49,230 bases of DNA. Source: Bacteroidales bacterium (GTDB taxonomy: Bacteria > Bacteroidota > Bacteroidia > Bacteroidales > UBA3824). Positions 34,283 to 42,471 of this stretch are shown here, one piece after another. Each line of letters opens with the position of its first letter. Position 1 is the first letter of the stretch. The stretch spans positions 1 through 49,230 of the forward strand of contig JAFPZK010000059.1 of assembly GCA_017417315.1 (NCBI GenBank). Direction: 5' to 3'. The notes below the pieces were generated by a model. That model saw only the letters and a program-made list of their open reading frames with translations. It was not told the DNA's origin and did no database searches. Made by a program: the position numbers and the translations under genes.

Positions 34283-37105
34283 TTATTTTGCTTCCGGCAA
34301 CATTATTACGTTAACATGGTCGTAGTTTTCGTAAAGTTTTTTGCAATAGTTTTTGATGTCTTGCAAAGTAACTTTCTGAATTTTCTCTTCAAAGTCAGTA
34401 TGAACGTCCGTAGAATACATACCTTTATCTTTGATAGTGTTAATCCAATAACGGTTGCTTTTGAGGTTTTCTTTTTGATGTTTAACGAAATATTCTTTTG
34501 CCTTTGTCATCAAAACTTCGTCAAAACCGTTTTCTGAAATTTCCTTAACGATATTATACATAATATCTTGTGCTTCGATTGCGTGTTCGGGTTTTACGGG
34601 ACAGTTAAAAATCATAATGTCGATTGCTTTGCCGTCGTTTTCTGAGTGAGAAAACTGATTATATGCGCCCGCGCTGTAAGCGATGGATTTTTCTTCGCGG
34701 ATTACGTTGAAGAATTTTTCGCCCAAAACTTCTGCCGTAATTTGTGCAACGGCGTAGTTTTCAGTGTTATAAGCGGTTTCGGTATAGAGATAATCGTAAA
34801 TCATAGACTGGGGTGTTTCCATTTTTTGATGGAAAACAACGTCTTTTTTGCCCGAATGTAATTTTTCGCGGTCTTTTATGAAATGCGGAGTTTCTTTTAT
34901 CTTTTTGAAACTGCCTATGTATTTACAAACCAAAGTTTTAAGTTGGTTTTCGTCAATATCGCCGACAAAATAATACGTGAAAGATGACGGATTATTGAAC
35001 TTCTCTTTATATAAGTTGAACATCGCATTTTTATCAGCCTTGTCAAGGTCTGAGAGGTCTAACGACCTTCTGCGGATATTGTTGTCGAAAAGTGCGTTGT
35101 TTATGGTATCAGAAAAAACTGATTGCGGATTTGCTTTGCGGTTTTTTACCGAAGTTTTTTGCTGAGTCATAAACGAAAGATAATCGTTTTCGTCTTGGTT
35201 GACATCGGTGAAATACAAGTACAACATTTGGAACATCGTCTCCAAATCCTTACTTCTCGAATAACCCGAAAATCCTTGCCAACAGTTTGAAATATAAGGG
35301 CTTACATTGCATTTTGTTCCTGTCAGCACTTTTGTAAGTTCGTTTGAGGTAAAATTACCGAGACCTTGGCTGTTAATCATTGAGCCGCAAAGTCTTACGT
35401 TTGAGAGGTTGTTGTCATCAACCTCCAAAAGGCTTGTACCGCCCTGACGTACTGCCTCGAAGATAATTTCTTCGTTTTTGAAATCAGTCTTTTTGAAAAC
35501 AATTTTTGCTCCGTTGCTCAGAGTCCAAACTTTCGTGTCGAAAAAGCCTGGGTTTTCGGTTTTTACTTTTCCGCTTTTTAAGTTTTTGGTCATTAGCGGT
35601 TCGTTTTTAACATTATCCTCGTAAGGAGTTATTGTTTCTTTTTTAGCCTGATTTACAGCCTCTTGCATTTCTTCTTCGGTGATGTATGTTGCGCCGTCCT
35701 GTTCGTGCTGCATTACGGCACAAACCATGTTTTTACCGTCTTCTGAGATAAGAGACTCTACGATTCTGTTGACACCGTCAAGCGGAATTTGAGGAAGAAT
35801 TGCCGAGATGTATTGATATTCCTGTTCGATAGACATCATCGGTTCGTTGTTGAGAAAATTTTGCAGACAACGTCCGATAAAAAATGAGTTGTCTTGTTTA
35901 TCGCGGTTGTTGTAACGGCTCTCCGCAGATGAAAGATATTCGGTTTTAGCGCGTTGAAATTCGCTTTCTAAAAAGCCGTATTTTTTTATTCTGAGGGCCT
36001 CGCGCATCAAAGTCTGCAAACTTTCCTTCATTTTGCCTTCTTTGGCAACAGCCTGAAAATCAAACGATTTTTTGGTTTTTGAAATCAAATATTCGCCTAT
36101 TCCCGCGCCTGCGCGTGCAAAAGGTGCGTCGGGTTTTTGCATAAGTTCGTCAAAACGTTTGTCAGCCATATCAGAAATCAAGTCAAACACAATATCCTGC
36201 ATCAAATATGCGATGTTGTTTTTAACGCTGTCAGGTTCGGTGTCGAATTTAAACATCAAATATCCGATATTGTAAGTCTGCTCTTTGTCTTTTTCGCTGA
36301 CGAAAATCGGCTGCTCGTTGTCTGGGACGGGATAAAGTTGTTTTTTAGGAGCGGTTTTCGGAGTTTCAAAAACGCCGAAATATTTTTTTATTTTTTCTTC
36401 CATTTCGTTGACGTCAATGTCGCCGACAACTATAATTCCCTGATGATGAGGATAATACCAAGTTTTGTAATAACTTTTCAAAGCCTCATACGGAAAATTG
36501 TCAACGATGTCCATAATTCCGATAGGCATTCTGTGAGCGTATTTGCTTCCGGGATAAAGTTTCGGTAAAGAGCGTTCCAACATTCTGTAACTTGCACCCG
36601 TGCGCATTCTCCATTCTGAATGGATAACGCCTCTTTCGTTGTCGATTTCTTTGTCATCGAGAGTCAGACGGTGGCTCCAATCGCTCAGAATTATCAAGCA
36701 GGAGTCCAAGAGCCATGAATTTTTGTTAGTCGGCACTTTGTCGATATTGTAAACGGTTTCGTCAAAACTTGTGTAAGCGTTGAGTTCGCCGCCGAAATTT
36801 ACGCCGTTTTCTGCCAACATGTCAATAATACGTTTGCCGGGGAAGTTTTCCGTGCCGTTGAAAGCCATGTGTTCAAGAAAGTGTGCAAGACCTCTTTGAT
36901 TGTCTTCTTCCTGCATACTGCCGACTTGTTGTGCGATATAAAAGCATGCTTGGTTTTCAGGCTTTTCGTTATGACGAATGTAATAAGTCAAGCCGTTAGA
37001 AAGTTTTCCGACTTTTGTGTCGGGGTCTTTCGGCAGGGTCTCCTGTGCAGAAAGAATCGCCGGAAACAAAACCGCCGTGATGAGAGAAAATAATAATTTT
37101 TTCAT
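34283..37105 (-). CDS. M16 family metallopeptidase (pitrilysin-like)
   Basis: 940 residues when started at ATG 37105. The longer open frame adds 63 codons upstream, but these cross the -7 box and the start chosen gives a clear signal peptide (residues 1-20, ending LSAQ). The zinc motif HFLEH (residues 75-79) is present, with the third ligand in NERGVIHSEW. Two M16 N-type and two inactive C-type domains are expected over this length. It is a periplasmic zinc peptidase that degrades short peptides inside a clam-shell chamber. It heads a probable operon with the zinc-ribbon protein and rdgB. Confidence 0.95.
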   Translation of the reverse strand: MKKLLFSLITAVLFPAILSAQETLPKDPDTKVGKLSNGLTYYIRHNEKPENQACFYIAQQVGSMQEEDNQRGLAHFLEHMAFNGTENFPGKRIIDMLAENGVNFGGELNAYTSFDETVYNIDKVPTNKNSWLLDSCLIILSDWSHRLTLDDKEIDNERGVIHSEWRMRTGASYRMLERSLPKLYPGSKYAHRMPIGIMDIVDNFPYEALKSYYKTWYYPHHQGIIVVGDIDVNEMEEKIKKYFGVFETPKTAPKKQLYPVPDNEQPIFVSEKDKEQTYNIGYLMFKFDTEPDSVKNNIAYLMQDIVFDLISDMADKRFDELMQKPDAPFARAGAGIGEYLISKTKKSFDFQAVAKEGKMKESLQTLMREALRIKKYGFLESEFQRAKTEYLSSAESRYNNRDKQDNSFFIGRCLQNFLNNEPMMSIEQEYQYISAILPQIPLDGVNRIVESLISEDGKNMVCAVMQHEQDGATYITEEEMQEAVNQAKKETITPYEDNVKNEPLMTKNLKSGKVKTENPGFFDTKVWTLSNGAKIVFKKTDFKNEEIIFEAVRQGGTSLLEVDDNNLSNVRLCGSMINSQGLGNFTSNELTKVLTGTKCNVSPYISNCWQGFSGYSRSKDLETMFQMLYLYFTDVNQDENDYLSFMTQQKTSVKNRKANPQSVFSDTINNALFDNNIRRRSLDLSDLDKADKNAMFNLYKEKFNNPSSFTYYFVGDIDENQLKTLVCKYIGSFKKIKETPHFIKDREKLHSGKKDVVFHQKMETPQSMIYDYLYTETAYNTENYAVAQITAEVLGEKFFNVIREEKSIAYSAGAYNQFSHSENDGKAIDIMIFNCPVKPEHAIEAQDIMYNIVKEISENGFDEVLMTKAKEYFVKHQKENLKSNRYWINTIKDKGMYSTDVHTDFEEKIQKVTLQDIKNYCKKLYENYDHVNVIMLPEAK

Positions 37106-37134
37106 ATTTTTAAAAGTGTGTTTCGTTAACGTCG

Positions 37135-37142
37135 CAAAGATA
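37135..37142 (-). promoter_or_regulatory. -7 box of the M16 protease unit
   Basis: The minus strand reads TATCTTTG (TAnnTTTG), 29 bp before the ATG at 37105 and 7 bp after the preceding gene's stop. It decides the start of the M16 gene. Confidence 0.65.
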
Positions 37143-37149
37143 ATAATTT

Positions 37150-37740
37150 TTATTTTAAAATTAAAAAAATTCCGGCAGCCTGAGCCGCGCCTACCAAAAA
37201 GCCGTAAATATGATGTGAAAATTTTTCGTTTTCCTTGTCTATGCGGTACATTGCGCAGACCGAAAAAATCAAAAGCGAGATAACAAATGGCCAAAAAGTA
37301 TCAGTTCCGGCTTTGTATCCTATTATGAGAATAAACCCCGAAAGCGCACCTATAAAAAGCGGTGCGGCATAATTTGTTTTTGCCGGTATAACATTTAGCC
37401 AGAGAGGGATAATAAAAACCGTGAAAATATTTTCTGCTCCCGCCGTATTGAAAAACTCCACGCTTTCCAACATATACGAAACCGCTAAATATCCTCCCGT
37501 GAGAATACAAGCGTATTGAATTTTTGTTTTTGTGTCAGCCTCAATATCCCATAAAGCGTCAGTTTTTTTTATCGAAAACTGAAATTTGGTAATATGCGGA
37601 AATAAAACGAAAACCGTGAAAACAAACACCACCATATACAGTGTTCTTGACAAATCCGGCGAATATGACTGTCGTTCCATTTCGCACATCAGGCAAAACG
37701 CGTAAAACGGAATTATGAGCGGGTGAAAGAGCAGTTTCAT
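37150..37740 (-). CDS. Small polytopic membrane protein, PAP2-like
   Basis: 196 residues with about five or six hydrophobic helices. The end, SHHIYGFLVGAAQAAGIFL, resembles the last helix of PAP2-type phosphatases (normally SRxxxxxHxxxD followed by AGFLLG), but the catalytic Arg, His and Asp motifs are not complete. It may therefore be an inactive or very divergent member. The ATG overlaps the TGA of rpoN by 4 bases (ATGA), which implies translational coupling. This type of protein sitting after rpoN is, from memory, seen in other Bacteroidetes. The family call is tentative. Confidence 0.6.
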   Translation of the reverse strand: MKLLFHPLIIPFYAFCLMCEMERQSYSPDLSRTLYMVVFVFTVFVLFPHITKFQFSIKKTDALWDIEADTKTKIQYACILTGGYLAVSYMLESVEFFNTAGAENIFTVFIIPLWLNVIPAKTNYAAPLFIGALSGFILIIGYKAGTDTFWPFVISLLIFSVCAMYRIDKENEKFSHHIYGFLVGAAQAAGIFLILK

Positions 37741-39290
37741 AATTTTTTCCTGAGCCTTGCAACGAGAATGTTCATCTGTTCGCGGTATTTTGCAACCGTT
37801 CTGCGGGCTATTTGATAGCCGCGTTGCTGCAAAATCTGCGCGAGTTTTTCATCGGTAAGCGGTCTCTGTTTAGATTCTTTGTCGATACACTCTTTGAGAA
37901 TTTTTTTGATTTCTCTTGTTGACACTTCTTCGCCGGTATCCGTCTGCATACCTTCCGAGAAGAAGAATTTTAGAGGGAAAATTCCGAAATGTGTTTGAAT
38001 GTATTTTGAGTTCGCAACCCTTGAAATCGTAGAAATATCAAATCCAGTTTTTTCGGCTATGTCTTTAAGAATCATGGGTTTGAGTTTGGTCTCGTCGCCT
38101 TCCTGAAAATACTCGTGCTGAAACGTGATTATCGCTTGCATGGTCTCCATCAAAGTATTTTGCCTTTGACGTATTGCCTCAATAAACCATTTTGCTGAAT
38201 CTAATTTTTGTTTTACAAAAAGTAGTGTTTCCTTTTCTTTTTGACTTGCCGTCTTTTTCGACATATTTTCTATCATGTCGGAATACGTTTTGTTGAGACG
38301 CAGTTCGGGAACGTTTTTGGAATTTAAGTGAAGGATAAGTTCGCCTTCGTTATCTTCCAAGATAAAATCGGGGATTATGTGCTGCGAATTTTTAGCCAAA
38401 AGGTTGCCGTAAATGCTTCCGGGTTTGGGATTAAGGTGAGTTATTTCCTCGATTGCCGCCTTCATAGTTTTTTCGTTAGCGTCAATTTTTCCGATAATTT
38501 TTTCGTAATGTTTTTTGGTAAATTCGGGGAAATAATCGTGAAGTATTTTATACGCGGTTTTCAAGACGTTTTTGTCGCCTAAGCCGCTCTTGTATTTTCT
38601 AACGACCTGAATCATAAGACATTCCTGAATGTCTCTTGCACCTACGCCTGCGGGGTCAAACTCCTGAATTATCGAAAGAAGTTTTTTAAGTTCTTTTTCA
38701 TCGGTTTCTATGTTTGCCGAAAAAGCGATGTCGTCGGTTATTGACTCTAAATCGCGTCTTAAATATCCGTCATCGTCGATGTTTCCGATTATGTATTCAG
38801 CCAAAAGTTGTTCTCTTTCGTTCATAACGCCGAGTCCGAGTTGTGACAAAAGGGTTTCATGAAGCGAAACCGCCTGAGTGTAAGGTATTTCGTTTTTCCT
38901 GTCGTCATCGTCGGAATAGTTGTTGGCAGAAAGTCTGTAATTTGGGGTTTCGTCATCGTCATAATAATCGTCAGGAGCGTATTCGCCTGAGAGTTTATCT
39001 TCTTGATAATTATCCTGAATATAATCCTCTGTATCTTCGATTTCTTTGGTATTTTCGTTGTAATCTTCTTCGTAAGAGTCATCGTTTTGACGGTTTTGGT
39101 CAAAATCCTCCTCTTGACGGTCGCGATCTTCATCTTCGCCGCCGCCTTCTTCCAAGACGGGATTCTCTTCGATTTCCCGCTTGATGCGCTGTTCTAATTG
39201 TATTGTCGGAATTTCCAACAATTTTATGAGTTGAATCTGCTGAGGCGATAATTTCTGTATCTGCTTCAGACTTTGAGTTAGGTTAAGCAT
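37737..39290 (-). CDS. rpoN: RNA polymerase sigma-54 factor
   Basis: 517 residues. Region I starts LNLTQSLKQIQKLSPQQIQLI and contains the Gln/Leu-rich activator-interaction part. Region II is long and acidic (residues 50-125, rich in Asp, Glu and Asn). The core-binding and HTH regions follow, and the RpoN box ARRTVAKYRE near residue 495 contacts the -24 element. It directs transcription from -24/-12 promoters and needs an AAA+ activator, none of which is seen in this window. It is the only gene here that stops with TGA, and it overlaps the next gene by 4 bp. Confidence 0.97.
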   Translation of the reverse strand: MLNLTQSLKQIQKLSPQQIQLIKLLEIPTIQLEQRIKREIEENPVLEEGGGEDEDRDRQEEDFDQNRQNDDSYEEDYNENTKEIEDTEDYIQDNYQEDKLSGEYAPDDYYDDDETPNYRLSANNYSDDDDRKNEIPYTQAVSLHETLLSQLGLGVMNEREQLLAEYIIGNIDDDGYLRRDLESITDDIAFSANIETDEKELKKLLSIIQEFDPAGVGARDIQECLMIQVVRKYKSGLGDKNVLKTAYKILHDYFPEFTKKHYEKIIGKIDANEKTMKAAIEEITHLNPKPGSIYGNLLAKNSQHIIPDFILEDNEGELILHLNSKNVPELRLNKTYSDMIENMSKKTASQKEKETLLFVKQKLDSAKWFIEAIRQRQNTLMETMQAIITFQHEYFQEGDETKLKPMILKDIAEKTGFDISTISRVANSKYIQTHFGIFPLKFFFSEGMQTDTGEEVSTREIKKILKECIDKESKQRPLTDEKLAQILQQRGYQIARRTVAKYREQMNILVARLRKKL

Positions 39291-39309
39291 ATTAAAATAA
39301 AATTTGTTG

Positions 39310-39317
39310 CAAAAATA
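39310..39317 (-). promoter_or_regulatory. -7 box of rpoN
   Basis: The minus strand reads TATTTTTG (TAnnTTTG), 19 bp before the ATG at 39290. Confidence 0.6.
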
Positions 39318-39503
39318 AACTAAAAAAACTAATTTTGGTATATTTTATGTAAGAAATTTTGTTTTTTGCTGCAATTTTATTTTACATTTATTTTAAAATG
39401 TTTTAAATCAGACGGTTGTAAAAAATATTTTTTGTGTGTTTTAATTATTATGTATATATAAAGTTATTATTGAAAACTTTTTTTAAAGAATTAAAAAAAA
39501 TAC

Positions 39504-39511
39504 TAACTTTG
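39504..39511 (+). promoter_or_regulatory. -7 box of cvpA
   Basis: TAACTTTG (TAnnTTTG), 33 bp before the ATG at 39545. It rules out the longer open frame beginning at 39434. Confidence 0.65.
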
Positions 39512-39544
39512 CACAAAGTTTTATATCAGGAACTTTTGAAGAAA

Positions 39545-40129
39545 ATGAACCAGACTATTCCAATAGAACTGCCTATCGGCAGCGGCGTAGACTTGCTTAT
39601 CGGCATACTTGTTATAATAGGTGCTGTAACGGGTTTTCGGCGCGGCGTGATAGTGGAGTGTATAAGTTTTTTTGCGGTTTTGGTATTGCTTACCGTGTGC
39701 GTTAACATCTCGAAATCGGTTTTTAAATACTTGACACCGAGGAGCGACGTACCTGATTTGTTTGCTATTATTTTGATGACCGTGATTTTCGTGGCGGGTT
39801 TGGTGTTTGCCGTCAGCAGGGTCAACTTCCTGACAATGAAGATTTTGTCAACGACTTCCGTTATTGGGACGGCATATAAGGGATTAGGGGCGTTTTTCGG
39901 AGGGCTGAAATTCTATTTTATTTCGGCGGTGTTTTTGGTAACGCTTTTCAAGATTGACGAACATGCAAAGTTTTTGCCCGACTCAGCAAAATATTCGCGG
40001 CTTTCGAGGGGTAGTATTTGGTTTGTAACCTCTATTTTCCCGTATTTACAGTTGGATAAAAAAGAGCCGAGACAGTTTGAATACCCTGATTCGGGGGCGG
40101 AATTTTCAAACACTTATTATTATTTTTAA
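39545..40129 (+). CDS. cvpA: CvpA family membrane protein
   Basis: 194 residues from the ATG at 39545, which lies after the promoter box. Four hydrophobic helices are visible (about residues 14-34, 40-60, 75-95 and 110-130), with the family motif GFRRGVIVECISF after the first. CvpA was named for colicin V production in E. coli; in general it is a conserved inner-membrane protein of envelope homeostasis. The length matches. It is followed by the S1-domain protein, whose start lies 13 to 19 bp downstream. Confidence 0.88.
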   Translation: MNQTIPIELPIGSGVDLLIGILVIIGAVTGFRRGVIVECISFFAVLVLLTVCVNISKSVFKYLTPRSDVPDLFAIILMTVIFVAGLVFAVSRVNFLTMKILSTTSVIGTAYKGLGAFFGGLKFYFISAVFLVTLFKIDEHAKFLPDSAKYSRLSRGSIWFVTSIFPYLQLDKKEPRQFEYPDSGAEFSNTYYYF

Positions 40130-40148
40130 CTTTATTTTTTTGATGATT

Positions 40149-40979
40149 ATGATAGAAATCGGTTATACAAACAAGATGAAAATCGTCCGTTTTACCACAA
40201 ACGGAGCGTATCTTGACGGTGAGGATTTGGGCGAAGTGCTTTTGCCGAAAAAATTTTTGACACCCGAAATGAAAGAGGGTGCAGAAATTGAGGCTTTTTT
40301 GTATTTTGACAGCGAAGACCGTCTTACGGCTACGCTTCAACACCCTTATACCGAAATCAACAGGTTTGCTTTCTTGGAATGTGTTGCAGTAACTTCTACG
40401 GGTGCTTTTTTGAACTGGGGTTTGGACAAGGACTTGTTGGTGCCGAAATCCGAACAGAAAGACAAGTTCGTAAAAGGCAAAAAATATTTCGTTTACGTGT
40501 ATTTGGACGAGGTTTCGCAGAGAATTGTTGCCTCAAACCGTCTTAACAAATTTCTTCAACCGGGCGACCCCGAATACGATGAGGGCGATAAATGCGAAAT
40601 TTTCATCTGTCAGCCGACGGACTTGGGCTACAAAGTCATTGTTGACAATGCACATTGGGGAATGGTGTATTTTTCGGAACTTTTCCGCGAGGTAAAATCC
40701 GGCGATTACACTTACGGTTTTGTCAAGAAAATCCGCGAAGATATGAGAATAGACGTTATGTTGGAAAAAAGCAGCGTAAAACTTGTTGACAAAACCGAGC
40801 AGGATATATACGCGAGGATAAAGGAAAACGGCGGATTTTTACCGCTTTGTGATAAATCTTCGCCCGAAGAAATACAAAAAGAGTTTAATGTCAGCAAAAA
40901 AGTTTTCAAAAAAGCCGTTGGCGGTCTGTATAAATCAAGACTGATTGAAATCACGGAAAACGGTTTAAAAATTGTTTAG
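40149..40979 (+). CDS. S1 RNA-binding domain protein, CvfB type
   Basis: 276 residues from ATG 40149 (40143 is an equal alternative; the open frame to 40077 would overlap cvpA and shows no homology). It starts MIEIGYTNKMKIVRF and continues GAYLDGEDLGEVLLPKKF, the first S1-like domain of CvfB. More S1-like repeats follow (VYLDEVSQRIVASNRLNKFL, then DLGYKVIVDNAHWGMVYFSELF), and the C-terminal winged helix contains EIQKEFNVSKKVFKKAVGGLYKSRLI. CvfB-type proteins bind RNA and affect virulence regulation in staphylococci; in Bacteroidetes the role is unstudied. Same strand as cvpA and the sigma-like gene. Confidence 0.88.
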   Translation: MIEIGYTNKMKIVRFTTNGAYLDGEDLGEVLLPKKFLTPEMKEGAEIEAFLYFDSEDRLTATLQHPYTEINRFAFLECVAVTSTGAFLNWGLDKDLLVPKSEQKDKFVKGKKYFVYVYLDEVSQRIVASNRLNKFLQPGDPEYDEGDKCEIFICQPTDLGYKVIVDNAHWGMVYFSELFREVKSGDYTYGFVKKIREDMRIDVMLEKSSVKLVDKTEQDIYARIKENGGFLPLCDKSSPEEIQKEFNVSKKVFKKAVGGLYKSRLIEITENGLKIV

Positions 40980-41019
40980 AAAAAAGTTCATTTTTAGTTT
41001 CTTTAAGCAACTATAAATT

Positions 41020-41745
41020 ATGAAAATTGCAGAGACAGAAAAGGAGGTTTTTCCGCTTTCGATGTTGGAGAAGATTTCTTCGATAATTGTAAAAAAATTC
41101 ATTAAGGCTGATTATATAAAGCCTGAGGATTATGAGGATTTTGTTCAGACCCTCAAAATGCGGTATCTGTCAAATAAGGAAAAAATCGAAGGTAAGTTTA
41201 AGGCGGATTCTCTGCCTCAGACTTATATGTCGTCGGTTTTGAAAAATATGACATTGGAAGAATTGAGAAGCGGTAAAAAGTATAAAGAGCGTTCGGCGGA
41301 ATACGAAAAAAACGTTATGCGTCAGGGCGACAAAGACACTTCACTTTCGCCGGAAAACAGAGCCGTTATCGAAAACGAGAAAAAACACCTTCAACGTGTA
41401 ATGCTAACTCTCGGCAAAGACCGTGCGAAAGTACTTTTGGGCTGTAAAATGGTTCAAAGGCTCAGCGTTACGAAAGAGGAATTTGAGGATTATCTTGGCG
41501 GACGTCCTTCTAACGGAGCGGAAGAATATTTAAAAGTATCTCCCTCAGACCAGAATCAGGATATTTATCAAAAACTTTGCATTATAACTAATGCCGTAGA
41601 GGGTAAAAATAATAAGCCTGATGCTTTTCGTCTTTGGCTCAACAAAAAAACTGAACAGATAATCGCAAGGCTAAATTCCGGCAATGTTTCGAGATACGAT
41701 GGCGAAACATTCGGAATTTTGTTGGAAGCGGTTTATAATAATTAG
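41020..41745 (+). CDS. Probable sigma-70-like (ECF-like) factor, divergent
   Basis: 241 residues. Residues 15-90 resemble sigma region 2: IIVKKFIKADYI, then KPEDYEDFVQTL (the DxxDxVQ core helix), then TYMSSVLKNMTLEELRSGKKY, which mirrors the end of region 2 (NLALDELRRRR). Residues about 120-165 (VMLTLGKDRAKVLLGCKMVQ, then SVTKEEFEDYLGG) could be a weak region 4 HTH. The last 60 residues have no match. A membrane protein of anti-sigma layout follows 40 bp downstream, which supports the reading. The evidence is pattern-level only; no database comparison was possible. Confidence 0.5.
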   Translation: MKIAETEKEVFPLSMLEKISSIIVKKFIKADYIKPEDYEDFVQTLKMRYLSNKEKIEGKFKADSLPQTYMSSVLKNMTLEELRSGKKYKERSAEYEKNVMRQGDKDTSLSPENRAVIENEKKHLQRVMLTLGKDRAKVLLGCKMVQRLSVTKEEFEDYLGGRPSNGAEEYLKVSPSDQNQDIYQKLCIITNAVEGKNNKPDAFRLWLNKKTEQIIARLNSGNVSRYDGETFGILLEAVYNN

Positions 41746-41785
41746 ATTAGAAACTAATAACGGAAATAAAATAGGGAGGTATATT

Positions 41786-42448
41786 ATGCAAATACCGGAT
41801 GACAATCTTAAAGCAAAATTTGCCGATTATATCAACGGCAAAAAAGTCAGTCTGACGGACGAAGAATTAGAACTTTTGTCCTCAGATGACGCGTTGGCTG
41901 CCGAGTGTCTTGAAATTGCGGAATTTTCTTCGCAATATGATACTCAGGAAGTTGACAGAAATGTAAAAACTTTCAAACTTAACGTGTTGCTGCTCTCGGT
42001 TGCGGCATGTCTTACAGTGGCCTTGCTCGTAACCGTATTTTACGAAAATGCGGACAAAAACTCTACAACAGCCGCCCTTACTCCTAACGAAAATCCTCAA
42101 AAAGGTTGGGGCGAGATTTCAACTAACGCTACGGGAACCGTTCAAACGGCTTCTACTATGTCCGGCTCGGGATTTTATACTGCTGCGCCCGACACGCCTT
42201 TTGAAGTTGAACCCGCACAGCAGGACGATATTCAGGAAAATGACCTCGTAAAGATTTTCACGACAGAAAATCCGACACCGATAATGCAGACTAATATCAA
42301 AGCCGAAAAGTCAAACGATAAAAAAGATAAGAAAAAGGTTAAAAAGATAAAGTTTAAAGACGGTTTGGCGGAAGGTCTGTATGAATACAGAGTTTTTCAT
42401 AACGACGTTCAAGTAGACCAAGGCGGTATCGTTATCGGAGAAGATTAA
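41786..42448 (+). CDS. Single-pass membrane protein, probable anti-sigma factor
   Basis: 220 residues from ATG 41786, chosen because a GGAGG stands 8 bases before it; the longer open frame overlaps the previous gene. The N-terminal 60 residues are acidic and helical (MQIPDDNLKAKFADYINGKK). One membrane helix (about residues 65-86) follows, then a Thr/Pro/Asn-rich periplasmic linker, a Lys-rich stretch (about 178-190) and a beta-like end (GLAEGLYEYRVFHNDVQVD). Topology (cytoplasmic domain, one helix, periplasmic part) and position right after a sigma-like gene point to an anti-sigma factor. No zinc motif (HxxxCxxC) is present. Inference mostly from context. Confidence 0.45.
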   Translation: MQIPDDNLKAKFADYINGKKVSLTDEELELLSSDDALAAECLEIAEFSSQYDTQEVDRNVKTFKLNVLLLSVAACLTVALLVTVFYENADKNSTTAALTPNENPQKGWGEISTNATGTVQTASTMSGSGFYTAAPDTPFEVEPAQQDDIQENDLVKIFTTENPTPIMQTNIKAEKSNDKKDKKKVKKIKFKDGLAEGLYEYRVFHNDVQVDQGGIVIGED

Positions 42449-42471
42449 AAAAAAGAAAGGGACGTTTTATT

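Noticed and set aside
34283..37294. Longer M16 protein beginning at 37294
   Set aside because: The extra 63 codons cross the promoter box and overlap the preceding gene; the ATG at 37105 gives a proper signal peptide.
39434..39544. Longer CvpA N-terminus
   Set aside because: It includes the TAnnTTTG box at 39504-39511; the ATG at 39545 gives the family N-terminus.
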